Positions 1 through 10,540 of a stretch of DNA of 64,000 bases are shown piece after piece (within the stretch, counting starts at the first letter, position 1; each line of letters begins with the position of its first letter). The notes below the pieces were generated by a model, which did no database searches, was not told the origin of the DNA, and was given only the letters and a program-made list of their open reading frames with translations. This stretch comes from Adiantum capillus-veneris (lineage: Eukaryota > Streptophyta > Polypodiopsida > Polypodiales > Pteridaceae). The stretch covers positions 69,879,176 to 69,943,175 of the forward strand of contig CM043969.1 in assembly GCA_014529385.2 (NCBI GenBank), in the 5' to 3' direction. The position numbers and the translations under genes were made by a program.

Positions 1-587
1 CCCCTTGGTAATATTAGCTCTTTGAATTTGGACATCACTCACCAAATCATACTCTGGATGGCCGCGCCCAAACTGGAAGTCTGTTTGTTTAATCGTGCGA
101 CGCCTTCTTTTCTTGCTAGTTTCAGGCTTCTCTTTCCCCTCATATACTTTCTCTTTACCCTTACGAGCTCTAGTCTCCCGCTCAGTTTCTGTCTCCCTTT
201 CAACTCTAGCTCTTTTGTTGGCCAACACTTCGACATTCTGTTTATCCACCCCGATGACCTCTGGACTTCACCGCCATCCATTTGGGCTTGCTGCACTGAA
301 TTCTCAACTGCCTCCCTCGGGCCATTAAAATGTGCTTGGCCTCTCCCTCTACCAAACAATGGGTAGATACCACCTCTTTCCCTCACCGGATGGGGGCAGT
401 CGGGTGCATAATGCCCTTCTTCACCGCAATTATAGCACTTTCTAGGTAGAGGCCTTGCCCTGCCCCTTGCTCCTCTTGGCTATCTCCTGTCCATTACGCT
501 CAATCGAAGCTCTTGCATCTGCTCTGATAGATCTTGAACCGTACGTATCCACTGCTGTGGTGAAACATTTAATGGCCTAAAATCTTA
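1..587 (-). pseudogene. Ty3/gypsy gag-protease fragment with CCHC zinc knuckle
   Basis: Read on the minus strand, about 386-450 encodes a CCHC zinc knuckle (CYNCGEEGHYAPDCP) preceded by an Arg/Gly-rich stretch. It is followed by a Lys/Arg/Glu-rich linker and then, near the left edge, a segment ending DLVSDVQIQRANITKG that resembles the start of a gypsy protease region. A zinc knuckle of this form is typical of retrotransposon nucleocapsid. The frame shifts near 270-290 and a stop lies upstream of the knuckle, so this copy is dead. Pol would lie outside the window to the left. The coding similarity stops close to 588, where a candidate LTR end of element A begins, so A may have inserted into this older element. 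Confidence 0.6.
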
Positions 588-2154
588 TGTGTAGCGGAAA
601 TTAGCATGAACATAGTGGGCATTTCATTAGAATAGATTCCTAATGAGAATTACAAGAGTGCTTGGGTGGAGAGAGCAACAAAAAGCATAACACCTAGTTA
701 GATAGCATCGACAATACCTTCAAAAGAGAGAGAGAAATTAAGCTATTGACAACAGTTGAGGACCGGATTTGCATGGAGCCGGTCCCCCCTCCAAAAGGCT
801 TTGTATTATGGTTTCTCCCATCAAGAGAGACATTGTACAATACAATTCTTTGTGTTCCTTCAAGACTAGCTAGTGCAATGAAGATGGAAGCTTCATACAC
901 CAAGCAAAACACTTAATCAAACACAACTTGAATTATCCCCGTTCTCAGACCCAAGACCTCACACACCTTCGAAGATGGTGAGAGCTAGCAGGGTATGAGA
1001 GTAGATTGAGAGGAAAAAGAAGTAACTTACGAGAAAGAAGTACATCTCCTCACATAATCACTCATATTATCATAGCTTAGCTTAGTAATTAGCTTGGTAG
1101 AGAAGATGAGCATGCATTGAAGCTTAGCTCTTGGTTGGATTTGCATCCACATGCCAAGAGAGTGTTGATGTAGGCTTCTATCTCACAAGCTTGGAGTAGG
1201 TGATGAGCTCTCCATTAAAGCTTGGGAGGAGATAGAGTATTTTTCCTTCACACATGGTCAAGTGTGAGAGTGTGTGTGTCAATGCCAAGCAAAAATCAGC
1301 CCCCCCTCTCTCTTGGGCGAGCCCTAGCTGCTAAATAAGTCTGGCCTTTGCCTCATTGGACCTCCCCAGGTCAAGCCAATAGGAATTAAGCAGCATAAGT
1401 GATAGCCTTTAGACATGTGTCCCCCTTTCCCCTTTTGTGAGAGCTTTAGGTAATTAAATAATTAAACTAAACTCTCATTGGACCCCTTTGCCTCCTGGCC
1501 AATAGGCATCAGGCAAGCCATGGGGCTCCTGAATGCTCATTGGACCCCTTGGGAGACTGCCCAATAGTCTTCTAGGAGACTTAATTCTCATTGGTTTCTT
1601 TTATTAAATGTTTTTAAGTTAATTAAACTAGATTTACTCTAGCTTAATTCTCATTGGTCCACTTCAAGGGTCTTCCAATAGGAATTGGGCACACCTTGTG
1701 GGCATCTGGCCTAGGGAGCTGACATGTGTCCCTCATTCCCTTTGTGTAAAGGGAGCCTGTGTGTGTGTGTGTGTGGCTTTCTCTCTCATTCCCTAGCTTT
1801 GGGGCTCGCCCCCTCCCATGTAGGGATGTAGAAAGACTTTTAGGGCACACACAAAGCATCCAATTTTCCCTAGGGTTGACCTTTGGACACAACCTTTGAA
1901 TTTTGGAACCTTAGCCTTTTGGAAGTCTTAATGGGCTGAACCTTAGGGTCTTTTTGGCCCATTGTTTCACATGGCTCTTTTGCAGATGGCCCCCCCTTTG
2001 GATCCCTATTTTCCCTCCTTTGGATCCCTATTGTGGCCAGTCTGCTAACTTAACCAATATTCTAGCTTTTTCTCCCTTGGCACTTCCCCACATTAAATGA
2101 TCAGTTTAATATGAGAAAATCATTTAGGAGAATTAGATATTGATTATTATGACA
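588..2154 (-). mobile_element. Candidate 3' LTR of chromovirus A
   Basis: No gene is visible here. On the minus strand the segment starts TGTCATAATAATC directly after a purine-rich tract and, about 1.57 kb on, ends TTTCCGCTACACA, giving TGT...ACA termini typical of LTRs. It lies about 360 bp downstream of the element A stop codon, where a 3' LTR is expected. It contains the CCAAT-box array at 1355-1679 and a short GT run at 1757-1774. I could not find a second copy right of 7461, so the LTR call rests on position and termini, not on a matching pair. Confidence 0.5.
1355..1679. repeat. Four phased inverted CCAAT-box pairs
   Basis: ATTGG and CCAAT occur as facing pairs at 1355/1376, 1477/1499, 1539/1561 and 1653/1675, with the starts 21, 22, 22 and 22 bp apart. 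An unpaired ATTGG is at 1590. The flanks are also similar (CTCATTGGACC...CCAATAG), so these are copies of a module of about 40 bp. CCAAT is the NF-Y binding core. They sit inside the candidate LTR of element A, where promoter elements are expected; promoter function is inference. Confidence 0.6.
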
Positions 2155-2158
2155 TTAC

Positions 2159-2192
2159 CTCTCTCTTGAAATCATAGTCGTCCTCGACTATG
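2159..2192 (-). promoter_or_regulatory. Polypurine tract and adjacent hairpin of element A
   Basis: On the minus strand the run AAGAGAGAGG (2159-2168) directly precedes the candidate LTR and fits a polypurine tract priming plus-strand DNA synthesis. Immediately upstream, 2173-2192 is an inverted repeat, CATAGTCG/CGACTATG, with a 4-nt loop. A GAGGAC motif followed by a purine tract is a common arrangement at the 3' end of plant gypsy elements. Confidence 0.5.
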
Positions 2193-2511
2193 GTGTAGAG
2201 AAGATAAAGCATATGCATGAGTCCTTTTCTTAGCGGGTAGAGCATCCCTATGTTACCCTACGACATCATTCCATAATGGATGACTAGTCCATTTGGCGCT
2301 TGAGAGCCTGAGGCTGCCGCAAGCATGTCTGCACATTAGTCCTATCAGTCTTCCATAGTAGAGTGACAAGCTTTACTTTGGTGTTTGGGAGACGTCGTCC
2401 CCACAAACTTGATCTAAGCATGCATACTACTTCATTTTTGTGCACAAATAAAGGAAAAGAGAGTCTTATAAGACAAAAATTTTGTTGATTTTTAACATTT
2501 TGTACATTTGC

Positions 2512-5500
2512 TTACTCTTGGGAAGCATTGTAAGCATTGACAAGGTTTAGGTTATCCTTTAATTGTATGCCTTGCATCCATCTAGCATCTTCAAAAGGAT
2601 AATTCTTAAACTTAATATGATATCGTCGGATAGTCTTACCGCCTCTTAATACCTTGTCTTCATGTCGGAGAATGGACTCGGGCTGCAGCACCTCCTCGTG
2701 GTCCTCGATCTCCGGTGGGTCTTCAATAGTTGGTTCTTGAGGTGGCTCTCCTTTGTAAGGCTTTAAGAGGCTCACGTGAAAAGCATTGTGTATGAGCCAA
2801 TGATTGGGCAACTTAAGTTGATAGGCCATCTCATTGATTGGCCTAAGAATCTGGAAGGGACCATAGTACCTTTTTGCTAGTTTAGCATAGTACTTTTGGT
2901 GGCCCGTAGGATTCTTGCCCGTCGTGTGCCTTAATCGAGCCTTGGGAAACTTTAACAAGACCCAATCGTTTTCTTTAAAGGCTTGGGCTCTTCTGTGCTT
3001 GTCAGCAGCAGCCTTTTGCCTTTGCTGTGAGATAGAGATAGCATCCTTAATCTTTTGGAAAGATTCTTGTAGGTCTCGGCTATACTCATCTGCAGCGAAG
3101 ATCTTCCCATGTACCTTAAGTAGCAAGGGACTTTTTGATCTTGCCTCAATTACCTCGAAAGGTGCTTTTCCTGTAGAAGTATGTACAGTGTTATTGTAAG
3201 CATACTCTACTAAGGGTAAGTACTTCTCCCATTGGGATCTTTGATCTACTTCCGTTACATAGGCTTTTAGTAGATCGAGAATAGTTAGGTTAGCTATTTC
3301 ACTTTGGCCATCAGTTTGTGGATGATAGGCCGAAGAGAAGCTTAGCCTTGTTCCTAAATTCTCAAAGAGACCCTTCCAGAAATTACTGGTCATTCTAGGA
3401 TCTCTATCCGACACTATGGACATTGGCAAGCCATGGTACTTGAAAATTTGTGAAATGAAGAGGGTTGCCATTTGATGGGCTTTGATAGTCTTTTTGACAG
3501 GTATAAAATGAGCTTGTTTACTGAACCTGTCTACTATCGTCCATATTCCCGTATTCCCATGGTTAGACTTAGGCAATCCAAAGATAAAATCCATGGATAT
3601 GCTCTCCCACAGTGAATTAGGGATTGGCAAGGGTTGAAGCAATCCAAGTTGCTTCCCTCTATCAAATTTTGTCTTTTGACATACCACACATTTGGAAACA
3701 TACTCATGTATGTTCACTTTCATGGTAGGCCAATAGAAATATGTTTCAATTCCCTTTACGGTAGACTGAATCCCTCTATGCCCCGCATATGGGGGAGCAT
3801 GAGATTCATACATTACTTTCTCACGTAGTGAGTTAGTAACGCATAGTCTATTGCCATAGAGAAGATAACCATCTTGTAAAGTAAATGGTTCTTCTTTCTT
3901 CCCTAATGCAAGGGCTGAAATCACATCTCTAAAATCGGGATCAATAGCATACTCATCTATCATTGAAGATAGATCATTGTGAGTTGCTATGGAAACCGCA
4001 TTCACTCTCGGTCGTCTTGAGAGTGCATCGGCTACTTGATTATGCTTGCCAACAATGTGAGCAATATGAAAATGAAATTGCGAAGGGAAATTTGCCCACC
4101 TCATTTGTTTGTCGGAGAGCTTGGTCTGCGTCATGAAGTACTTAAGACTTTGGTGATCCGTTCGCAGAATGAAAGGAGTCCCCAATAAATAGTGCTTCCA
4201 TGAGTCTAAGGCATGTAGAACTGCAAGGAGTTCTTTTTCGTATATGCCTAGAGCTTGCTCAACAGAATCGAGCCTTCGACTCTCATAGCCTATGGCGTGC
4301 CCTTCTTGGAGTAGAACAACCCCAAGGCAATCACCACAAGCATCACATTGGACCTCAAATGGTTTTGAGAGATCCGGTAGTGTAAGCACAGGTTGAGAGA
4401 TAAGCTTTTCTTTAAGCTTTTCGAAAGCATTGTTCTCCTTAGCAGACCACGTATACCTAACATTTTTCTTTGTTAGGTCATGTAATGGTCCCGCAATTTG
4501 TGAGAACTTTTCTATGAAGCGTCTATAGTATGCACACATACCTATAAAGCTTCTTAGTTCATGAAGATTCCTTGGTTTAGGCCATCCTTTTATTACCTCT
4601 AACTTGGATGGATCCATTTGGATTCCATCTCGAGAGATAATGTGACCTAAATATTGAATCTCTTGCAAGAAAAATTCACTTTTCTTTCGATTAACATAAA
4701 GTTTATTCTCTCTTAAAACTTGAAATATTACCTGGAGGTGTTGCTTGTGTTCCTCCAATGAATTAGAGTAGATGATAATATCATCAAAGAACACTCCAGT
4801 GAAGGTTCGATGAGGCCTGAACAGCTTCTCCATCAAGCGGTTGAATGTGGCTGGTGCATTAGTCAAGCCAAAAGGCATGACAATGTATTCGTAAAGACCA
4901 AATGTAGTACGAAATGCGGTCTTTACAATGTCTTGATCAACTATCCTTATTTGATGGTAGCCACTTTTTAGGTCAATCCTACTGAAGTAGGTCGATCCTT
5001 GTAGCTTATCAAATAGGTCTTCTACCCGTGGAACGGGAAACCTATTCTTGATAGTGATCCTATTTAGTGCTCTATAGTCGACACACATACGATATGTGCC
5101 GTCTTTCTTTTGCACTAATAGCACAGGTGAGCAAAATGGAGATGAGCTAGGCCTAACCATGCCCTTCTCAACTAAGTCATGCACTTGCCGCATAATCTCC
5201 TCTTGTTGAGCTTGAGAAACTCTATAAGGAGGTTTGTTAGGCGGTGAACTTCCTGGAAGAAGTTCAATTGCATGGTCATCATTACCTCGTTTAGGAGGTA
5301 GCTCACAAGGGATGTCGTCAATAAAAACATCTTGAAACCCCTTGAGAAAATTGGATAACTCTAATTCCTTTTGGTTGCTTTTATTTTCTTTTGTTAAAGC
5401 ATTAGGTTCATTTTGAGAATCTTTAACAAAAATCATGTACACGGAAATAGAGCTCTTTATTGACTTGTTGAAAGCTGGTGTATGTACAATGGGGATGGTG

Positions 5501-7461
5501 TTACCCATCTCCCTAGCATCTATATACATGTCCTTTTCCCTGAACTTAAAGGAGATTCTCCTTTCAGGAAATTTAACATGGGCAGCCAGGCGGTCAAACC
5601 ATGGTGCCCCTAGGATTACATCCTCATGCTTGAGAGGAGAGATAAAGAAGTCCTCTTTTTCCACATAGCCTTGGACATGAAGCCTCAATTTCCCGATTAA
5701 GGGAGTGACTGAAGCTTCTTGCCCCTTGAAGGCACTGTCTGCGGGTAGGATATCTCCCATCTCATAGGATTGTATGCCTAGCTTGGTGGCTAACTCCATA
5801 GATATAAAATTGTGAGTAGAACCAGGGTCAAAGAGAATAAAAGCATCATGTTCTCTTACCTTTCCCCAAGCATGGCATAGAGGAGATCCTTTGTGGTGAG
5901 TTTGGTGAATCTCCTCCTCTTGGATTTCAACCAAAGAAGCTCTAGGAGGATCTTGGCGGTTGTTCTTTTGGGGACAAGCGCGGTACGCATGCCCTTGTTC
6001 GCCGCACTTGAAACACCGGTTATCTTTACGATAACGCTCAAGCTCTTCAGGAGAGAGTTTATTCTTTCCTTTGTAAACTCCCTTCTCTTTAGCTTTGTTG
6101 GAATTGCCCTTAGGAGACTTTTGGACATTGTCCTTCCCCTTAGGCTCATTGGAACCCTTGTTTTCCGGGGGCTTATTATTTCTTTTACCCCCCGTTTGGA
6201 AATTGATTCGCGAGGCCACCATAGTATGGTGTATTACCGCCGATATGGTACGTGGCCTTTGGGAGTTGACATACTCCGCCATTTCTTCGGTTAAGCCCGC
6301 ACAAAATTGTTGCTTTTGCTCTCCAAAATCCAACTTTTTGAAGACAGTGGCTTTGAGTTGTAGGTCCCAAAACTTGTCTACATATTTGTGGATGGATTCA
6401 TTGGGAGAGAGCTTTAAGCTTTGCCATTCGGTGAGTACTTTGTCTTTGGCATCGGTGGCCAAAAACTGCTTCATAATGGAAGCTCTTAAAGCCTTCCATG
6501 TTCGTGGAGCTTCACCGTTGGCTCGTAGGCTAGACCACCATTGTCTGGCGGACTTTTGAAAGTGCATAGCTACATGGCGTAGCTTAGAGGACTCCGTGAA
6601 GCCCTCATCTCCAAACGCCGCATCGAATTGCTGGATAAAGGCCAAAACTTTGTCTGTAGCACGGAAGGTGCCATCATAGGTAAGGAAAGAGATGCTCTTC
6701 CCTCCCTCTTTGAATTTCTTCAGCTTGGATGACCTCTTCCATGCGGCATAGGATTTCCTATGGCCACTTCTTTTTGATGGTTCAAAAGTTGCACCATCAC
6801 TTTCTTCAGAAGATGAAGAATTTGAAGAAGGTGGAGAAGAGGGTGACCTATTTCTCGCCTTTTTCTTGTCTTGATCTTTGTCGTCTTCACCATAGCTTTC
6901 ATAAGAGGAAGAGGATGAAGAAGATGGAGAAGAGGGTGTCCTCTTTCTCGCCTTTTTCTTCTCTTGCTTTTTATCATCCCTCTTTGAATTATGGCGTGGA
7001 GAAGAGTGTGATGGTCTTCTCCGCTTTGGTGGTGATGGAGAGCGTTTAGCCCGCCGTCTTCGTGGAGCCATCTCCGCCGAGGTGACGGGAGACTCGCTTC
7101 TTTCTCGTTCCTTCGGTGGAGGCTCTTGAGTTCTCCTTTGGGAAGGAGATGCATCATCAAGAAGTAAGTTCTTGAGCCCTTCATATGGATTCTCTTCTTC
7201 TTCCCGAATCGGAGAGAGACCTCTTTTGGTAGTCTCACAAGGAGGCTTCCTAGGTGTTCTCTCGTCATGGTGATGAGCTTGGAAAATCCCGTGAGCACGG
7301 AGCTGCCGTTGCACTTCACTTTGGAGAGATGGATTGCCCATGGCTTGTTGAAGCCTAGAAACAAGATAGTTAACAAGTATTGAAGCATCATTAGTAGCTT
7401 GCTCATGAGCAAAATCAAAGTTATCAACATTAATTTCACTCTCTTTAATATTGTCAGCCAT
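2512..7461 (-). CDS. Ty3/gypsy chromovirus gag-pol polyprotein (element A), intact frame
   Basis: A single open frame of 1,649 codons starts at ATG 7461. Domains in order, with approximate residues: N-terminal region; Arg/Ser/Lys-rich tract 130-220 with an imperfect internal duplication; gag core 250-400; CCHC zinc knuckle CFKCGEQGHAYRACP near 482; retropepsin motif ILFDPGSTHNFIS near 544; reverse transcriptase with CVDYRALN near 791 and FFDDIIIYS near 890; RNase H (DACGDCLG near 1040, TDHQSLKYF near 1098); integrase HHCC zinc region 1220-1265; integrase core with Asp near 1292 and SDRDP near 1350 and Glu near 1388; chromodomain-like end near 1592-1640. The chromodomain places it among chromoviruses, whose integration is guided by chromatin marks. 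FFDD and DPGS are variants also met in live plant gypsy elements. No stop or frameshift was seen, so it may be recently active. It lacks a recognisable 5' LTR. Confidence 0.93.
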   Translation of the reverse strand: MADNIKESEINVDNFDFAHEQATNDASILVNYLVSRLQQAMGNPSLQSEVQRQLRAHGIFQAHHHDERTPRKPPCETTKRGLSPIREEEENPYEGLKNLLLDDASPSQRRTQEPPPKERERSESPVTSAEMAPRRRRAKRSPSPPKRRRPSHSSPRHNSKRDDKKQEKKKARKRTPSSPSSSSSSSYESYGEDDKDQDKKKARNRSPSSPPSSNSSSSEESDGATFEPSKRSGHRKSYAAWKRSSKLKKFKEGGKSISFLTYDGTFRATDKVLAFIQQFDAAFGDEGFTESSKLRHVAMHFQKSARQWWSSLRANGEAPRTWKALRASIMKQFLATDAKDKVLTEWQSLKLSPNESIHKYVDKFWDLQLKATVFKKLDFGEQKQQFCAGLTEEMAEYVNSQRPRTISAVIHHTMVASRINFQTGGKRNNKPPENKGSNEPKGKDNVQKSPKGNSNKAKEKGVYKGKNKLSPEELERYRKDNRCFKCGEQGHAYRACPQKNNRQDPPRASLVEIQEEEIHQTHHKGSPLCHAWGKVREHDAFILFDPGSTHNFISMELATKLGIQSYEMGDILPADSAFKGQEASVTPLIGKLRLHVQGYVEKEDFFISPLKHEDVILGAPWFDRLAAHVKFPERRISFKFREKDMYIDAREMGNTIPIVHTPAFNKSIKSSISVYMIFVKDSQNEPNALTKENKSNQKELELSNFLKGFQDVFIDDIPCELPPKRGNDDHAIELLPGSSPPNKPPYRVSQAQQEEIMRQVHDLVEKGMVRPSSSPFCSPVLLVQKKDGTYRMCVDYRALNRITIKNRFPVPRVEDLFDKLQGSTYFSRIDLKSGYHQIRIVDQDIVKTAFRTTFGLYEYIVMPFGLTNAPATFNRLMEKLFRPHRTFTGVFFDDIIIYSNSLEEHKQHLQVIFQVLRENKLYVNRKKSEFFLQEIQYLGHIISRDGIQMDPSKLEVIKGWPKPRNLHELRSFIGMCAYYRRFIEKFSQIAGPLHDLTKKNVRYTWSAKENNAFEKLKEKLISQPVLTLPDLSKPFEVQCDACGDCLGVVLLQEGHAIGYESRRLDSVEQALGIYEKELLAVLHALDSWKHYLLGTPFILRTDHQSLKYFMTQTKLSDKQMRWANFPSQFHFHIAHIVGKHNQVADALSRRPRVNAVSIATHNDLSSMIDEYAIDPDFRDVISALALGKKEEPFTLQDGYLLYGNRLCVTNSLREKVMYESHAPPYAGHRGIQSTVKGIETYFYWPTMKVNIHEYVSKCVVCQKTKFDRGKQLGLLQPLPIPNSLWESISMDFIFGLPKSNHGNTGIWTIVDRFSKQAHFIPVKKTIKAHQMATLFISQIFKYHGLPMSIVSDRDPRMTSNFWKGLFENLGTRLSFSSAYHPQTDGQSEIANLTILDLLKAYVTEVDQRSQWEKYLPLVEYAYNNTVHTSTGKAPFEVIEARSKSPLLLKVHGKIFAADEYSRDLQESFQKIKDAISISQQRQKAAADKHRRAQAFKENDWVLLKFPKARLRHTTGKNPTGHQKYYAKLAKRYYGPFQILRPINEMAYQLKLPNHWLIHNAFHVSLLKPYKGEPPQEPTIEDPPEIEDHEEVLQPESILRHEDKVLRGGKTIRRYHIKFKNYPFEDARWMQGIQLKDNLNLVNAYNASQE

Positions 7462-8419
7462 TCTAACAACTTTTAGGTGTAAACTTTTTAGGTGTACTTT
7501 GGCACTTCAAGCCCTAGTTGCTACTCCTCTTTACCCCTTTAGAAAAAGCCGTGCAAAAAAGCCTCCCAAATTATCGCTTCGTCCGTCTCAAGGGTGACAC
7601 CGTCCAAAACAGGCCCCTAGTTGTGTGTCTCCGCCGGACATGCCGTTCCCGCTTTCACTATTTTTGATCCATTGAACGAAGTCAGGAAAAAATAGGCCAG
7701 CATTATTCGTATCCACCTTCTTGTAAATTGACCCCGTCTTCGTTGAGCTGTATTGCACTAATCGTAAACCCGATTGTTGAGCTGTCATTTTTGGCTTGCT
7801 CCGCATAGTGCACATTGCTCCTAGAACCCTGGCGAGGATAAGAAACTTTTAAATGGCGCGCTTGGTGGGACGGCCCAACCATGCCAAAATCAGCCCTCGA
7901 CAAAATTCATTGGCCCATAACTTGCCCATCCGAATTCTGATTGAGTATCTGCCACTTCCTATGAAGTCCACGTGCAATGCACCACCTCTGGGAACCTTGG
8001 CACGACTCTGAAACTTCCAGATGGCACGTTCTCCAATATGACCCCGCGGGCACACAACTACCCCCCTACAACTTTTCACATGGCCGTAACTTTCCCATTC
8101 AGACTCTGATCAGCGATGCGAAAAGTCTGGCATGTCCCACAATTTGAGCCTTCTAATTCTATTTGCTAATGCTAACCTTGGCCATCTGTCCCCATCTGCC
8201 CTGCTTGTCGGGGATCTGCAAAGGCTTCTAAATTGGAATTTTGATATCTTTCACATCGGGGCTCCGTTTGATGAGGCGTCTGGACAGGCCTCAAGAGCAT
8301 CTTGAACCCTACATTCCAAGGCACATTCCCTACACTTTGGACAATTTGGTATGCCATCTTGATTATCCCAATTTGAAGGCCACTTGGCCTAAAAAACCAC
8401 TTTAGACATACATTTCCGC
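7462..8419. other. Non-coding stretch between elements A and B
   Basis: No convincing gene. The part next to 7461 is presumably the 5' leader of element A (minus strand); it holds a short tandem repeat just upstream of the gag ATG (two copies of TTACACCTAAAA-like text). I found no initiator-Met or Asp primer-site sequence for A here. The right part may include the LTR of plus-strand element B: the text TTTCCGCTGCCA ending near 8419 resembles the LTR end of A (TTTCCGCTACACA) and is followed by CTGGTCTATCGAGG, which could be a decayed tRNA-Met primer site. Confidence 0.35.
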
Positions 8420-8848
8420 TGCCACTGGTCTATCGAGGACTTTCCCACCTGCTTTAGCTCGCCGCCATGCACCTGCTAGCATCCATAGCACTGCTTGTCA
8501 CACTTCCTGGCACGGACCAACTTTGGCTGTACCAACGTCATGATGGTGCCGAACTGCAAGAATTGACTGTGAAACCTTCCGCCAACTGTGTCAAACTTTA
8601 TTGATGCCCTTCAACAGGTAAATTTACGGTTTCATAAAGCTCGGACTACCAACAATATTGCCAGACGCTTCAAGAAACTTGGACTACCAACGAAAGCTTG
8701 GAGCATGAACAAAATTAGCAAGGCTAATTACCAGTGTCTACGGGATTTTTTCTTGATAATTACCGGTTGCGGTGCATCCTACATCTACGGAACATCTTCT
8801 CGACATCAGGTATTTTTCTTGCTATTCGTTCCACTACACTGTGTTGCC

Positions 8849-9695
8849 ATGGATTTAGATATCAATATGACTTTTGATTTTGAGCATAATACGCCTGATC
8901 CTGCTCATGATGGCTCGCGACCGGATGCTCTCACGGAGAGTGCCGATGATGCTACGGCAGGTGACGACGCTTATGAACTGCTTGATATTCAAGAATTTCA
9001 TGCACTTCAAACATGCTATTAATCATGGAAGAAAATTTTGCATCTTTAAATGAAAACATCACTAAATTATCCACGTTAGTGATACATTTAATGCAATAGT
9101 AGTCCAACGGTCCTTTTGACACGCACATGCATGAGCAAGTTGGTACACAAGGGCAAGGCCCTTTTGATCATGGACAAGGTCCATCTGCCGATGCTTAGCA
9201 CACTCTCACTGCAAAAGAGGTGGATGAGTTGTTGAAAAACACCCAACCACCGACTTTTAGGGGAGAAGACCGAGATCGCAATAAGGATGCAGTGAATATC
9301 TTTCTCAACAAAAGTGGGATGGAATTCACGCCTTATGGCGTACTCCGGACGCAGTCAGAGCACTGCAAACAAGTTCAACTTTGGAAGGCAAGGCCTACAA
9401 ATGGTGGATGTCTCTCAAGGAGAAGAATATCATACCACAGAGTTGGGCGGTTTTTGAAACTATGTTTGGCAAAGAATTCTTGCCTACAAATGAGGCACAT
9501 CGGAATTGGACGGTTTGGGACAGGTGTTCCATGCGCCAATACCCATCATTACTTGAATATATATCTCACTATCGGAATGTTATCCTCAAGTTGGAAGGCC
9601 TAGACACCTTTCAGCAAGTACGTGGGTTTATCCGTGGTCTGATGCCAGAGCTTAATAAAGCATGTCAAAACTCAAGACCCTAAAACACTTGAGGA
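8849..9695 (+). pseudogene. Gag of gypsy element B, frameshifted
   Basis: From ATG 8849 an acidic leader region (DLDINMTFDFEHNTPDPAHD) runs to about 9022. The frame then shifts to MEENFASLNENITKLSTLV from 9025, hits stops, and resumes at about 9220 (DELLKNTQPPTFRGEDRDRN). A further shift near 9340-9390 leads into a gag core with KWWMSLKEKN and a pattern ending LEGLDTFQQVRGFIRGLMPEL. This is the usual Ty3/gypsy capsid layout. At least three frame changes and several stops show it is dead. The 8420-8848 stretch before it is non-coding leader. Confidence 0.7.
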
Positions 9696-10540
9696 AGCCA
9701 TAGTGAAAGCACATATTCATGATGATCCAGATGAAATGAAATCACATCATAATCACGTGCCTGCTAATACACATGCTAATACATGCACACAATACGAGCA
9801 CAATAAAAGGAAATTTATAGTAGCCAATTCAAAAGCATCCAAAAAACCCAAGGGGTCCAGAGGTCCTCTCTCTCCTGAGGAATTTGATAAAGCTAAGAAA
9901 GAGAAATTATGTTTTCAATGTTTAGGAAGCGGCCACGGCAAAAAGGATTGTCCCAAGGGTAAATCTGCTGCTCATGGAAAGGAGAAAGCAGTGCACACGG
10001 TGCAACTGCTACCTCTTGAGTCTTCCTCACGATTCTCTCCAGTGGAAGTAACACACACCGAGGTGGTGCATGAATGCTGTTTCACAGCTTCCATGTGGCA
10101 ACAGACCTTCGGACCACATGAGTTAGTACGTATGCACGGCTCTCTGCAAGGGCACAAGGTGTGCATCTTGGTAGATGATGGTGCTACTCACAATTTTATC
10201 AATTATGGATTGGTGAAGAAACTCATATTGCCTCAAACTCCGAGTACCCACCGCTACAAGGTAGCAATGATGAACGGACATGATGCCAAAATCTGGGATA
10301 AGTCTGAGCCGTCCCGTTGGAAGTACAAGGCTACTCCACATCCTTGGATTTTCATGTTATGAACATGCAGAGGGCAGATATAATCCTTGGTAGGGAATGG
10401 TTGCATAGCCTAGGACCATCACTGAAGTGTAGCTATGAGCACAACAACTTGATGTTTGAATCCCATGGCACACATGTGTTGTTGTTAGGAGAGAAGGATG
10501 TACCTTCTTCACCATTGATATGTACAACTGAGCTTATGCA
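9696..10540 (+). pseudogene. Nucleocapsid and protease region of element B
   Basis: The frame at 9703-10303 carries a CCHC knuckle (CFQCLGSGHGKKDCP, near 9910-9955) and a retropepsin core (ILVDDGATHNFINYG, near 10167-10212). A frameshift near 10305 moves the rest of the protease, with ADIILGREWLHSLGP near 10376-10420, to another frame. Protease processes the gag-pol polyprotein in family members. The usual D-[ST]-G is DDG here. Confidence 0.75.

Noticed and set aside
1644-1892. 82-codon minus-strand frame in the candidate LTR
   Set aside because: It spans a GT run and has no motif; chance frame.
4764-4795. FFDD instead of YVDD in element A taken as a dead RT
   Set aside because: FFDD occurs in many plant gypsy RTs; both catalytic Asp residues are present.
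5893-6559. Plus-strand open frames of 133 and 154 codons
   Set aside because: They lie antisense to the gag-protease part of the intact element A frame and show no family motifs.
6720-7469. A 249-codon minus-strand frame overlapping the start of element A
   Set aside because: It is the shifted reading of the same low-complexity coding region and lacks recognisable domains.
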